64,000 bases of DNA, from NCBI RefSeq assembly GCF_024345855.1, contig NZ_JAGQBX010000002.1, forward strand, positions 49,867 to 113,866, read 5' to 3'. Below the pieces are notes generated by a model. The model had not been told where the DNA came from. It did not search any database and saw only the letters and a list, made by a program, of their open reading frames with translations. Below are positions 52,245 through 61,169 of the stretch, piece by piece. The first letter of the stretch is position 1. Each line of letters opens with the position of its first letter. The position numbers and the translations under genes were made by a program. The DNA is from Synechococcus sp. GreenBA-s. GTDB lineage: Bacteria > Cyanobacteriota > Cyanobacteriia > PCC-6307 > Cyanobiaceae.

Positions 52245-53683
52245 CCGGCGTCACGATCGGCGTCGCGATGTTGTCGCAGCAGCCGGGCAATGCGCTCGAA
52301 CACCTCGGTGAGCTGACGATGGGCCTGCTGCTGCGACCGCAGGAACGCCTCCATCTGCAGCGAGGCGAGACCGCCCGCGGCCTCCATCTGGCGCTGCAGG
52401 GCATCCCCGAAGCGGGCGGCATCGCCCAGGGCCTGCTCGGCCGTCTGGAGATCTCCCTCCAGGGCACGCAGCTCCCGCAGCGGCACACCGGCCTCCTCCT
52501 TGAGCCTGGTGATATCCACCTGATTGGCCACATAGAAATCCGGTTGCTCACGGCTGGAGCCAGCCACCGGCGTCAGCGTGAGGCGATTCCAGAAGCGGCT
52601 GCCGTCCTGGCGGTAGTTGATCAATTCACCGCTGTAGGGAGCCCCGGAGCGGATGGCCTGGCGTATGCACTCCACCTCCTTGGGATCGGTATCGGGTCCC
52701 TGCAGGAAGCGGCAGTTGAAGCCGATGGTCAGCTCCCTGGAATAGCCCGTCATCGCCGTGAAGGCCTGGTTCACGTACACCAGCGGATTGTCCGGCTGGC
52801 GCATGTCGGCCACGGCGATGCCCACCACGGAATTGTCAACGACCGTGCCGAAGATGGAGAGCTCCTGCACTTGGTCCGCCATGCGGGCCGACAGCGTCGA
52901 CTCGCGGGCGCTGGCCTCCACCAGCCGCCGGTTCGTCTTGTTCAACTGCAGGCTCTGATGCCGAAAGACGCCTGTCGCCCCAACGGAGATCACGCCCAGC
53001 AGCCCCACGTAGCCCAACAGGTAGCCGAGGTTGCCGAAGCCGTCCACGCGCATGCCGCGCACCGTCACCTCCTGGATGCCGCGCACATCGCCCAGCTTCC
53101 AGTCGCGCTTGGGCGAATCGGGATGGGCGTTGTGGCAGGTCACACAGGCCTGACGCATCAGCACCGGGGTGGCCAGGCGGTAAGAGGAGCGCCCCAAGCC
53201 ATTGCCCTCCAGCTTGGTGAAGGTCTTCAGGTCAGGGTCGCTGCGGAAGGCCTCCAGCGCCTTCCCCTCAAAGGGATCGAGCGTGCGGGAGACCCGGTTG
53301 ACAAAGGGATAGTCGGAGATGAACTCGTAGGAGATGCGACCGTCGGTATGGGCGCTGTCAAACAGGGCGCCCAGTTCAATGGAAAGGGTGGCAGGAATCG
53401 GAATGCCGCCATGCACCTCGCGGTACTTCTCGGAATACACCGCCTGGCCGTCAGCGGCCTGCAGGCGGGCAATCACATTGTCGGCGTAGTAGGCGCGGAT
53501 GCTGGATGCCAGGGTCGAGACCTCCCGGGCCTGCAACTGCATCTGGTCGATGGTGGCGCTCGAGACGGTGTTGAGCGCCACCACGGGCAGCATCAACAGG
53601 CAGGCCAGCAACAGCCAGAGGATGGCATCAGGCCGCAGCAGAACCCGGCGCAGTGTCACGATCCCGCCAGCCATCCGTGGCAT
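52241..53683 (-). CDS. Heme c (DUF3365/Tll0287-like) plus LOV-domain sensor
   Basis: This 480-residue sensor has an N-terminal membrane helix (about 15-40), then a Tll0287/DUF3365-like domain with the heme c site CVTCH (C180, C183, H184). A second membrane helix follows near 225. The LOV-type PAS domain has GFNCRFLQG with the flavin-adduct cysteine at C324, and the last 110 residues are coiled coil. Heme plus flavin suggests redox and blue-light input. The ATG at 53683 was chosen over a TTG at 53752. Its stop overlaps the diguanylate cyclase start, so it likely supplies the operon's input. Confidence 0.85.
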   Translation of the reverse strand: MPRMAGGIVTLRRVLLRPDAILWLLLACLLMLPVVALNTVSSATIDQMQLQAREVSTLASSIRAYYADNVIARLQAADGQAVYSEKYREVHGGIPIPATLSIELGALFDSAHTDGRISYEFISDYPFVNRVSRTLDPFEGKALEAFRSDPDLKTFTKLEGNGLGRSSYRLATPVLMRQACVTCHNAHPDSPKRDWKLGDVRGIQEVTVRGMRVDGFGNLGYLLGYVGLLGVISVGATGVFRHQSLQLNKTNRRLVEASARESTLSARMADQVQELSIFGTVVDNSVVGIAVADMRQPDNPLVYVNQAFTAMTGYSRELTIGFNCRFLQGPDTDPKEVECIRQAIRSGAPYSGELINYRQDGSRFWNRLTLTPVAGSSREQPDFYVANQVDITRLKEEAGVPLRELRALEGDLQTAEQALGDAARFGDALQRQMEAAGGLASLQMEAFLRSQQQAHRQLTEVFERIARLLRQHRDADRDAG

Positions 53684-53765
53684 CAGGCGCAGACCCCACC
53701 AGCGACGCCCCTGAGCCACAGACCGACAGCCACGCAAGGGGTACCGCCTCAACGGTACTGCTGGC

Positions 53766-54386
53766 TCAGGCCAGCCCGAGCCAGTGCCTGAGCCCGGGGG
53801 CCATCGTCCGCGCCGCCTTGCCGCGGCTGCCCAGCTTGTGGCGCAGGTGCTCGGGGAGCTCGGCGTAGCTCAGGCCCGCCTCCCGCACCCAGAAGATCGG
53901 GTCGTAGCCGCCGCCATGGCCCTGGGCCGCCGTGAGGATCTCGCCGCGGCAGATCCCCTCGGCCTCGAGCACCGTGGTGCCGCTGGGATCAGCCAGGGCC
54001 ATGGCGCTGTTGAAACTGGCGCTGCGGTAGGGGGTGGGCCCGAGTTCGTGCAACAGCCGATGGATGCGCTCGTGGTCGGTGGGGGCGTAGCGGGCGGAAT
54101 AGAGACCGGGGGCACCACCCAGGGCATCCACCTCGAGGCCGGAGTCGTCGCCCAGGGCCCAATGGCCGGTGAGCCGGGCCACGGTTTCGGCCTTGAGGCG
54201 GGCATTCTCTCGATAGGTGAGGCCGGTCTCCTCGATCTCCAGCCCATCCGGCTGGGGACGCACCTCCAGGGCCACGGCATCGAGCATGGCGCCGATTTCC
54301 GCCACCTTCCAGCGGTTGCTGCTGGCGATCACCAGCACGGGATGGGGCGCCGCTGGCCGCACGGCATCGCTCACAGGGTCCGCCAT
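53766..54386 (-). CDS. XTP/dITP pyrophosphatase (HAM1/RdgB)
   Basis: This 206-residue protein has IASSNRWKVAEI at the N-terminus, GLTYRENARLKAETVA, DDSGLEVDALGGAPGLYSARYAP and GGGYDPIFW, the complete HAM1 signature. It hydrolyses non-canonical purine triphosphates to monophosphates. The ATG at 54386 is used. HAM1 is a known neighbour of the cso cluster in alpha-cyanobacteria, to my recollection. Confidence 0.93.
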   Translation of the reverse strand: MADPVSDAVRPAAPHPVLVIASSNRWKVAEIGAMLDAVALEVRPQPDGLEIEETGLTYRENARLKAETVARLTGHWALGDDSGLEVDALGGAPGLYSARYAPTDHERIHRLLHELGPTPYRSASFNSAMALADPSGTTVLEAEGICRGEILTAAQGHGGGYDPIFWVREAGLSYAELPEHLRHKLGSRGKAARTMAPGLRHWLGLA

Positions 54387-54528
54387 TGTGGCCAACGGCG
54401 CGCACAGCCCTGGAGCCATGGCGGCTGAAACCCCACGGCCCGGGGCGTTTGCAATTGGCTAAGGGCCTGCAGGGGCACGCAAACACCACTCCTAGGGTTG
54501 GGGCCACTGTTGTCAGAGCCGGGCACCC

Positions 54529-55521
54529 ATGGAGACCAGCCTGGTGCTGCAGAACCTGCTCTCTCCTCCGGTTCTGTTCTTCTTCCTGGGTGTGCTGGCG
54601 GTGCTTGTGGGCTCCGACCTGGAGATTCCATCGCCGCTGCCCAAGCTCTTTTCCCTCTATCTGCTGCTGGCCATCGGCTTCAAGGGCGGCGTGGAGCTGG
54701 CCCACAGCGGGCTCGGAGGCCAGGTGCTGCCCACGATCCTGGCGGCCGTGGCGATGTCGCTGGTGGTGCCCCTCTACAGCTTCCTGCTGCTGCGCACCCG
54801 ACTCGATCTCTACAACGCCGCCGCCATCGCGGCCACCTACGGCTCAATCAGCGCCGTGACCTTCATCACCGCCCAGAGTTTTCTGGGGGTGCTGGGGCTG
54901 CCGTTCGATGGCTTCATGGTGGCGGCCCTGGCGCTGATGGAATCGCCGGCGATCATCGTGGGCCTGCTGCTGGTGAAACTGGCCGGCCCCCAGAAGCGCC
55001 CCGACGACGGCGCCATGGGCTGGGGCGCCGTGCTGCAGGAGGCCTTTCTCAACAGTTCGGTGTTCCTGCTGGTGGGCAGCCTGGTGATCGGCGTGCTGGT
55101 GGCCAGCTTCAGCCCCCAGGGGGTTGAGAAGATGCTGCCCTTCACCGACAAGATGTTCTACGGGGCCCTCAGCTTCTTCCTGCTGGACATGGGCATCGTG
55201 GCGGCCCAGCGCCTGGGGGATCTGCGCCGCGCCGGCCCGCTGCTGATCGCCTTTGCGGTGCTGATGCCGTTGCTCAATGCCCTGATCGGCGTGACGATCG
55301 CCCGCGGGCTGGGCCTGAACCAGGGCGATTCCCTGCTATTCATGGTTCTGTGCGCCAGCGCCTCCTACATCGCCGTTCCTGCCGCGATGCGGATGACGGT
55401 GCCGGAGGCCAATCCGAGCCTCTACATCTCCACCTCCCTGGGGGTCACCTTTCCCTTCAACATCATCGTGGGGATTCCGATCTACATGGTCCTGGTGAAG
55501 CAACTCATTCCGGCTGGCTGA
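54529..55521 (+). CDS. SbtA-like bicarbonate transporter, second copy
   Basis: This 330-residue SbtA-family (DUF897) membrane protein is clearly related to the protein at 26266. It has LFSLYLLLAIGFKGGVELA, ATYGSISAVTFITAQSFL, MALALMESPAI-type and CASASYIAVPAAMRMTVPEANPSLYI blocks. In the second half of the fold [16 protein letters not shown] of SbtA is replaced by ASASYIAVPAAMRMTVPEAN, so substrate or affinity may differ. It is followed by a PII-like gene after 3 bases, the same arrangement as sbtA-sbtB. Confidence 0.82.
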   Translation: METSLVLQNLLSPPVLFFFLGVLAVLVGSDLEIPSPLPKLFSLYLLLAIGFKGGVELAHSGLGGQVLPTILAAVAMSLVVPLYSFLLLRTRLDLYNAAAIAATYGSISAVTFITAQSFLGVLGLPFDGFMVAALALMESPAIIVGLLLVKLAGPQKRPDDGAMGWGAVLQEAFLNSSVFLLVGSLVIGVLVASFSPQGVEKMLPFTDKMFYGALSFFLLDMGIVAAQRLGDLRRAGPLLIAFAVLMPLLNALIGVTIARGLGLNQGDSLLFMVLCASASYIAVPAAMRMTVPEANPSLYISTSLGVTFPFNIIVGIPIYMVLVKQLIPAG

Positions 55522-55524
55522 ACC

Positions 55525-55806
55525 ATGAAACGCCTCGATCTGATCCTCAGCGAACGGGCCCTGCAGAAGGTGCTGCACGTGATCGACGCGGCCGGAGCGC
55601 CGGGCTATTCGGTGATGCGCCACGTCACGGGCAAGGGGCCCCACGGCGCCGTGTCCGAATCGATGGACTTCAGCAGCCTGGGGGCCAACGCCCACGTGAT
55701 CGTCTTCTGTGAGCCGGAGACGCTGGTGAAGCTGCGGGAGGGGATCCAGCCGCTGCTGCGCTACTACGGCGGCGTGGCCTTCGTGTCGGAAGCCACGCCC
55801 CTCTGA
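55525..55806 (+). CDS. PII-like protein paired with the second SbtA-like gene
   Basis: This 93-residue PII-like protein has the ferredoxin-fold strand-helix pattern MKRLDLILSERALQKVLHVI and a T-loop segment TGKGPHGAVSES; the second half ends YYGGVAFVSEATPL. It starts 3 bases after the SbtA-like stop, so it is likely translated with it and regulates it. It is diverged from SbtB at 27300. Confidence 0.8.
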   Translation: MKRLDLILSERALQKVLHVIDAAGAPGYSVMRHVTGKGPHGAVSESMDFSSLGANAHVIVFCEPETLVKLREGIQPLLRYYGGVAFVSEATPL

Positions 55807-56206
55807 GCCGGGGCCCACGGCAGCCAAGCGCAGCCGGCAGACGCCACGGGCACGGTCCCTCCAGGGACCCAGGGGTGAACGGATGGGCACGGAGCCCCCA
55901 CGGACCTGCACCTGGGCCCTGGGCGGGGCAGGAACCGGACCGGAGCGGAACCCGTGCGCAGCTGGAGCGGGCCCGGAGTGCCCCACGGCGCCGTAGAGGC
56001 GGAAACCCTGTTCTGGGGCGGGACATCGGCGTCCACTGACGCACCGCCCACAAGCATTTAAGACGTTTTATGGCGCTCAGATCAGCCTCGCTTATGCGTC
56101 GCAGCGTCGACCCTGATGGTCCCAGCCCGCCAAACGGCTTGACGGGGGGAACCGCCGCCGACCATGGTTGCTGGCGAACATTCCACCCCTCCTCCAGGAG
56201 CAGGTA
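55807..56206 (+). promoter_or_regulatory. Leader/promoter region of the cso operon
   Basis: This 400-base interval has no convincing ORF. The first 230 bases are GC-rich. A less GC-rich patch at about 56048-56098 (ATTTAAGACGTTTTATG and a nearby TTATGC) is the best candidate for the carboxysome promoter. An AGGAG ribosome site at 56196-56200 precedes the csoS1 ATG by six bases. Confidence 0.4.
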
Positions 56207-56521
56207 ATGGCTAACGAAACCATGGGCATCGCCCTCGGCATGATCGAGACCCGGGGTCTGGTCCCCGCGATCGAGGCCGCAGACGCCATGACCAAGGCCG
56301 CCGAAGTGCGCCTGATCGGTCGTGAGTTCGTGGGCGGCGGTTACGTGACCGTTCTCGTCCGTGGCGAAACCGGTGCTGTGAACGCTGCCGTTCGCGCCGG
56401 CGCTGATGCCTGTGAGCGCGTGGGCGACGGCCTGGTGGCCGCCCACATCATTGCCCGCCCCCACCGCGAAGTGGAGCCTGCCCTGAACAGCAGCGCCGGC
56501 TTCGTGGGTTCCAAGGACTGA
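56207..56521 (+). CDS. csoS1A: Carboxysome shell hexamer protein CsoS1 (BMC-H)
   Basis: This 104-residue single BMC domain has MGIALGMIETRGLVPAIEAADAMTKAAEV, VGGGYVTVLVRGETGAVNAAV and AHIIARPHREVE, the CsoS1 pattern. It forms hexamers that tile the carboxysome shell. ATG at 56207 with a strong AGGAG site fits high expression. It is the first gene of the cso operon, 71 bases before rbcL. Confidence 0.95.
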   Translation: MANETMGIALGMIETRGLVPAIEAADAMTKAAEVRLIGREFVGGGYVTVLVRGETGAVNAAVRAGADACERVGDGLVAAHIIARPHREVEPALNSSAGFVGSKD

Positions 56522-56592
56522 GGCCTGAGGCGGGCCGCTGACGGCCGCTCAACACTCTGATTCTTTTTCCCGAACCCACCCGGAGATTCTCC
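56522..56592 (+). promoter_or_regulatory. csoS1-rbcL intergenic hairpin
   Basis: GCGGGCCG and CGGCCGC around 56530-56549 form a near-perfect stem with one bulged G, followed by CTCTGATTCTTTTT. It could be a partial terminator or an mRNA-stabilising hairpin that sets the csoS1 to rbcL ratio. Confidence 0.4.
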
Positions 56593-58005
56593 ATGGCAAA
56601 GAAGTACGACGCTGGGGTCAAGGAGTACCGCGACACGTATTGGACTCCTGATTACGTTCCCCTCGATTCCGACCTGCTCGCGTGCTTTAAGTGCACCGGC
56701 CAGGAAGGTGTGCCCCGCGAGGAAGTGGCCGCTGCTGTGGCCGCTGAATCCTCCACCGGCACCTGGTCCACCGTGTGGTCCGAGCTCCTCACCGACCTCG
56801 ACTTCTACAAGGGCCGCTGCTACCGCATTGAAGACGTCCCTGGCGACAAGGAAGCCTTCTACGCGTTCATCGCCTATCCCCTCGACCTGTTCGAGGAAGG
56901 CTCCATCACCAACGTGCTGACCTCCCTGGTCGGCAACGTATTCGGCTTCAAGGCCCTGCGCCACCTGCGCCTGGAAGACATCCGCTTCCCGCTGGCCTTC
57001 ATCAAGACCTGCATGGGTCCCCCGAACGGCATCCAGGTCGAGCGTGACCGGATGAACAAGTACGGCCGTCCCCTGCTGGGTTGCACCATCAAGCCGAAGC
57101 TCGGCCTGAGCGGTAAGAACTACGGCCGTGTGGTGTACGAGTGCCTGCGTGGCGGTCTCGACTTCACCAAGGACGACGAGAACATCAACTCGCAGCCCTT
57201 CCAGCGTTGGCAGAACCGTTTCGAGTTCGTGGCCGAAGCGGTGAAGCTGTCCGAGCAGGAAACCGGCGAGAAGAAGGGGCACTACCTCAACTGCACCGCC
57301 GCCACTCCTGAGGAGATGTATGAGCGCGCCGAGTTCGCCAAGGAACTGGGCCAGCCCATCATCATGCACGACTACATCACCGGCGGCTTCACCGCTAACA
57401 CCGGTCTGGCCAAGTGGTGCCGTAAGAACGGCATGCTGCTGCACATTCACCGCGCCATGCACGCGGTGATCGACCGTCACCCCAAGCACGGCATCCACTT
57501 CCGTGTGCTGGCCAAGTGCCTGCGTCTCTCCGGTGGTGACCAGCTCCACACCGGCACCGTGGTGGGCAAGCTGGAAGGCGATCGTCAGTCCACCCTGGGC
57601 TACATCGACCAACTGCGCGAATCCTTCGTTCCCGAAGATCGCAGCCGCGGTAACTTCTTCGACCAGGATTGGGGTTCCATGGGCGGCGTGTTCGCCGTGG
57701 CCTCCGGCGGTATCCACGTGTGGCACATGCCCGCGCTGGTGAGCATCTTCGGCGACGACTCCGTGCTGCAGTTCGGTGGTGGTACCCACGGTCACCCCTG
57801 GGGTTCCGCTGCGGGTGCGGCTGCCAACCGCGTGGCTCTCGAAGCCTGCGTCAAGGCCCGCAACGCCGGTCGCGAGATCGAGCGCGAAGGCCGCGACATC
57901 CTCCTGGAGGCCGCGAAGCACAGCCCCGAGCTGGCCATCGCCCTCGAGACCTGGAAGGAAATCAAGTTCGAGTTCGACACCGTCGACAAGCTCGACGTCA
58001 ACTGA
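56593..58005 (+). CDS. rbcL: RuBisCO large subunit, form IA
   Basis: This 470-residue protein is full length. It has [39 protein letters not shown] with the carbamylated lysine in LDFTKDDE, and [12 protein letters not shown]. The pattern [19 protein letters not shown] is the form IA N-terminus found in alpha-cyanobacteria and carboxysomal proteobacteria. It fixes CO2 to ribulose bisphosphate inside the carboxysome. Codons are strongly biased relative to flanking genes, consistent with high expression. Confidence 0.98.
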   Translation: MAKKYDAGVKEYRDTYWTPDYVPLDSDLLACFKCTGQEGVPREEVAAAVAAESSTGTWSTVWSELLTDLDFYKGRCYRIEDVPGDKEAFYAFIAYPLDLFEEGSITNVLTSLVGNVFGFKALRHLRLEDIRFPLAFIKTCMGPPNGIQVERDRMNKYGRPLLGCTIKPKLGLSGKNYGRVVYECLRGGLDFTKDDENINSQPFQRWQNRFEFVAEAVKLSEQETGEKKGHYLNCTAATPEEMYERAEFAKELGQPIIMHDYITGGFTANTGLAKWCRKNGMLLHIHRAMHAVIDRHPKHGIHFRVLAKCLRLSGGDQLHTGTVVGKLEGDRQSTLGYIDQLRESFVPEDRSRGNFFDQDWGSMGGVFAVASGGIHVWHMPALVSIFGDDSVLQFGGGTHGHPWGSAAGAAANRVALEACVKARNAGREIEREGRDILLEAAKHSPELAIALETWKEIKFEFDTVDKLDVN

Positions 58006-58023
58006 TCGTCCCGGCGGCGTTGT

Positions 58024-58046
58024 GGAGAGGTGCTTCGGCCCTCTCC
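58024..58046 (+). promoter_or_regulatory. Hairpin between rbcL and rbcS
   Basis: GGAGAGG (58024-58030) pairs with CCTCTCC (58040-58046) around a short TTCGG-containing loop. No U-tract follows, so it is more likely an RNA stability or pausing hairpin than a terminator. Confidence 0.5.
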
Positions 58047-58156
58047 CTGCCCTGCCAACCGATCGCCCAGCCCGAATTCAGCGGGCCGTCTGAACGCGAC
58101 ACAACCCGAGCACCCCAAGGTTCCGGGTTCATTCCATCCCTTCACCAAGGATCCCC

Positions 58157-58498
58157 ATGCCCTTCAAGAGCACCGTGGGTGACTACCAAACAGTCGCCAC
58201 CCTGGAGACGTTCGGCTTCCTGCCGCCCTTCACCCAGGACGAGATCTACGACCAGATCGCTTACATCATTGCCCAGGGTTGGAGCCCGCTCGTTGAGCAC
58301 GTCCACCCCAGCAACTCCATGGCCACCTACTGGTCCTATTGGAAGCTGCCCTTCTTCGGTGAGAAGGATCTGAACGTGATCGTGAGCGAGCTGGAAGCTT
58401 GCCACCGCGCCTACCCCGACCACCACGTGCGTCTGGTGGGCTACGACGCCTACACCCAGAGCCAGGGTTCCTGCTTCGTGGTGTTCGAAGGCCGCTGA
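58157..58498 (+). CDS. rbcS: RuBisCO small subunit
   Basis: This 113-residue form IA small subunit has YQTVATLETFGFLPPFTQDEIYDQIAYIIAQGW, YWSYWKLPFFGEKD and VRLVGYDAYTQSQG. It completes the L8S8 holoenzyme with RbcL. It lies 151 bases after rbcL and is followed by a strong hairpin before csoS2. Confidence 0.97.
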   Translation: MPFKSTVGDYQTVATLETFGFLPPFTQDEIYDQIAYIIAQGWSPLVEHVHPSNSMATYWSYWKLPFFGEKDLNVIVSELEACHRAYPDHHVRLVGYDAYTQSQGSCFVVFEGR

Positions 58499-58518
58499 TT
58501 CAGCGGACTTCAGCAGCC

Positions 58519-58544
58519 GTGGTCCCGATCGCAATCGGGACCAC
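58519..58544 (+). terminator. Strong hairpin after rbcS
   Basis: An 11-base perfect stem GTGGTCCCGAT (58519-58529) and ATCGGGACCAC (58534-58544) closes a four-base loop and is followed by CTCTCTTTATT. It lies 21 bases after the rbcS stop and could terminate a share of transcripts, lowering csoS2 and downstream expression relative to RuBisCO. Confidence 0.65.
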
Positions 58545-58685
58545 CTCTCTTTATTCGCAGGTTTCCTGCACTCCGCAGTCGAAGGCCGTTCCCCATCCGC
58601 ACCATCGCCGGCATGCCGCTGGCCTGGGCTGAGGTGAACATCCGACCACTGCTTATTCCTCAGTCATTCCATTCGCCGGGCGGAC

Positions 58686-61157
58686 ATGGCCAGCACATCG
58701 AGTCGTGAAGCAGCTCTGGAGCGCCGCAAGGCCCTGACCAACGGTGGCAAGAAAGCCACGGGCCGCTTCACCTCGTCCCCCAGCCGTGTGCGCAGCGCTG
58801 CCGATGCGCGTCCCACCCGCACCAACACCCCGGCTCCCAGTCCGGCGGAGGTGATCGCCGCCAGCGCTCCGAGTGCGAGTGATCCCTCGCGTCGGCGGGC
58901 CGGCCAACCCGAGCGTGCCGCTCGCCGCAGCGTGGAGCTGAGCTCCGCTCCGGCCGGCGACCACCGCAGTGCCGCCAAGCCCGTCGCCAACCCCAGCCGC
59001 GAGCTGGTGCTGGCCCGCCGCGAAGCCCTGAGCCGCGGCGGCAAGCGGGCCGATCGCTCCAAGGACCGGAGCAGAACTGACGCCGCCAAGGCCGCCCTGG
59101 TGGCCGGCAGCGCCCCTTCGGCCAGCGATCCCTCCCGCAAGGAGGCCGGCAGCCACCCCTGCAAGTGCCAGGAGAAGGGCGGCGACGCGACGGCAGCGGA
59201 TCGTCGCGGCAGTAGCCGCACCGCCAGCCTGTCCCTGGGCAGCAGCCGCGCCACCAGCAGCAACACCAACGGCAACGGCAACCGTGCCGTCACCAGGAAG
59301 GGCACGGCCCAGCACAACCCCAGTCGTGCCCTGGTGCTCGCCCGCCGCGACGCCCTGGCCAAGAAGGGGAAGTCCGCCAGCACCAGCGCCTCCTCCGGCA
59401 GCGCCGCCGTGGTGCGCCAGGGCAACCCCGATCTGAGCACCCGCGAACTCGCCCAGAAGCTGCGGGAACTCAAGAACAAGAGCGGCAGCGCCGGCATCGT
59501 GCGCACCGGCAGTGGCAGTGGCAGCACCCGCCCCAGCGGCCCCAACCGCAAGGGTGCCAAGCAGGAGGCTGAGGCCAGCCTCAAGGTGGGTGTGAGCGAG
59601 ACCCTGAGCGGCCAGGTGGTCACCGGCACCCAGGCCAACCGCTCGCTGAAGACCACCGGCAACGAAGCGGCCACCTGCCGCACGATCACCGGCACCGAAT
59701 ACCTCGGCGCCGAGGTGTTCCAGACCTTCTGCCAGTCCCAGCCCAGCCCCGCCCAGCCCGCCAAGGTGCGCGTCAGCGCCACCAGCCACGGCAACCGGGT
59801 CACCGGCAACGAGGTGGGCCGCAGCGAGAAGGTGACCGGCGATGAGCCCGGCACCTGCAAGAGCATCACGGGCACCGAATACATCTCCGCCAACCAGTCG
59901 GCCGCCTGGTGCGGCTCCAGCCCCGCCGCCTCCGTGCGCAAGGTGGGCCGCAGCCAGACCCAGGGCGGCCAGGCCGTCTCCGGCGTGCTGGTGGGCCGCT
60001 CCGAAAAGGTGACCGGCGATGAGCCCGGCTCCGGCCTTCAGCTCACCGGCGACCAGTACCTCGGTCGGGAGGCTCCCGCTCCGGGTCAGGCTCCCGCCAA
60101 GGTGGCGAGCTTCAACACCCTGCGCGGCACCGGCATCACCGGCACCTCCGTGGGCCGCAGCGAGCGCGTCACCGGCGATGAGCCCGGCAGCTGCCGCAAC
60201 GTCACCGGCGACGAATACCTGGGTTCCCAGCAGTTCGACGCGTTCTGCGGCAACCGCCCCGCCCCCGAAGCCGCCAAGGTGGGCTTCAGCATCACCAACA
60301 AGAACATGGTGGTGAGCGGCACCCGCACCGGCCGCAGCGAAAAGGTCACCGGCGATGAGCCGGGCACCTGCAAGACCGTGACCGGCACTCCCTACGCCGG
60401 CCTCGAGCAGACCGGCCAGTGGTGCTCCAGCCAGCAGGTGCAGGCGGTTCGCGAGCGTCTGCCGATGGCCATGGCCATGGCCAACCGCCGCATGACCGGC
60501 ATCAAGCCCGGCGTGGGCGGCGTGATGACCGGTGACGAGCGCGGTGCCTGTGAGGACGTGACCGGCACCCCCTACATCGGCGCCGACCAGCAGGCCGAAG
60601 CCTGCGGCCTCTCCACCGGCGCCGTTGCCCCGGATTTTCCCCAGCCCCTGAACGCCGCCGCCTGGCAGCAGTTCAGCGTGCAGTCCCCCGCCCGGGAGGC
60701 CCAGCTGGAGCGCGAGCGCACCGGCGCCGTGACCGGCAGCACCTACGAGCAGGGAGGACGCATCACCGGCCCTTTTGACATGGCCGGCGGCAAGGTGACC
60801 GGAACCGAGCAGTTCCGCTTTGACCGCCGGGCCCCCCAGGCACTCGCCGCCCGTCCCGCCGCCGCCGCCGCGGTGACGGCCGATGAGGATCTCCGCCCCG
60901 CCTCCCGGGTCACCGGAGAGGGCTCCGGCAACAAGATCACCGGCGACGACTGGGACCGCGGCGAGCGCGTGACCGGCACCGAGGGCAGCTCCGCCCGCCG
61001 CCGCAACCCCACCCGCGTCGGCCCGATGAGCGCCATGCCCACCTCCCAGCCGAAGCGCAATGTCGAGGTGGCCGTGCCGGTGAGCCGCGTCACCGGCTCC
61101 AGCGGCAGCACCGATCAGGGCTCCCTGATCACGGTGTCCGGCGGCGCCCGCGGCTGA
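58686..61157 (+). CDS. csoS2: Carboxysome assembly scaffold CsoS2
   Basis: This 823-residue intrinsically disordered scaffold has four N-terminal basic repeats (SREAALERRKAL, SRELVLARREAL, SRALVLARRDAL and a weaker TRELAQKLREL), which bind RuBisCO. It has six middle repeats with the VTGDEPG and CxxVTGTxY pattern between about residues 300 and 640. The C-terminal domain has KVTGTEQFRF, NKITGDDWDRG and ERVTGTEG, which anchors to the shell. The third middle repeat lacks the cysteines of its neighbours. A CKC pair sits in the N-terminal part. No clear frameshift slippery site was found, so one full-length form is expected. Confidence 0.95.
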   Translation: MASTSSREAALERRKALTNGGKKATGRFTSSPSRVRSAADARPTRTNTPAPSPAEVIAASAPSASDPSRRRAGQPERAARRSVELSSAPAGDHRSAAKPVANPSRELVLARREALSRGGKRADRSKDRSRTDAAKAALVAGSAPSASDPSRKEAGSHPCKCQEKGGDATAADRRGSSRTASLSLGSSRATSSNTNGNGNRAVTRKGTAQHNPSRALVLARRDALAKKGKSASTSASSGSAAVVRQGNPDLSTRELAQKLRELKNKSGSAGIVRTGSGSGSTRPSGPNRKGAKQEAEASLKVGVSETLSGQVVTGTQANRSLKTTGNEAATCRTITGTEYLGAEVFQTFCQSQPSPAQPAKVRVSATSHGNRVTGNEVGRSEKVTGDEPGTCKSITGTEYISANQSAAWCGSSPAASVRKVGRSQTQGGQAVSGVLVGRSEKVTGDEPGSGLQLTGDQYLGREAPAPGQAPAKVASFNTLRGTGITGTSVGRSERVTGDEPGSCRNVTGDEYLGSQQFDAFCGNRPAPEAAKVGFSITNKNMVVSGTRTGRSEKVTGDEPGTCKTVTGTPYAGLEQTGQWCSSQQVQAVRERLPMAMAMANRRMTGIKPGVGGVMTGDERGACEDVTGTPYIGADQQAEACGLSTGAVAPDFPQPLNAAAWQQFSVQSPAREAQLERERTGAVTGSTYEQGGRITGPFDMAGGKVTGTEQFRFDRRAPQALAARPAAAAAVTADEDLRPASRVTGEGSGNKITGDDWDRGERVTGTEGSSARRRNPTRVGPMSAMPTSQPKRNVEVAVPVSRVTGSSGSTDQGSLITVSGGARG

Positions 61158-61169
61158 GCGAGCTAACCC

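Noticed and set aside
58686..61157. Programmed frameshift in csoS2 producing a short form
   Set aside because: No clear slippery sequence with a following structure was seen; full-length translation is expected.
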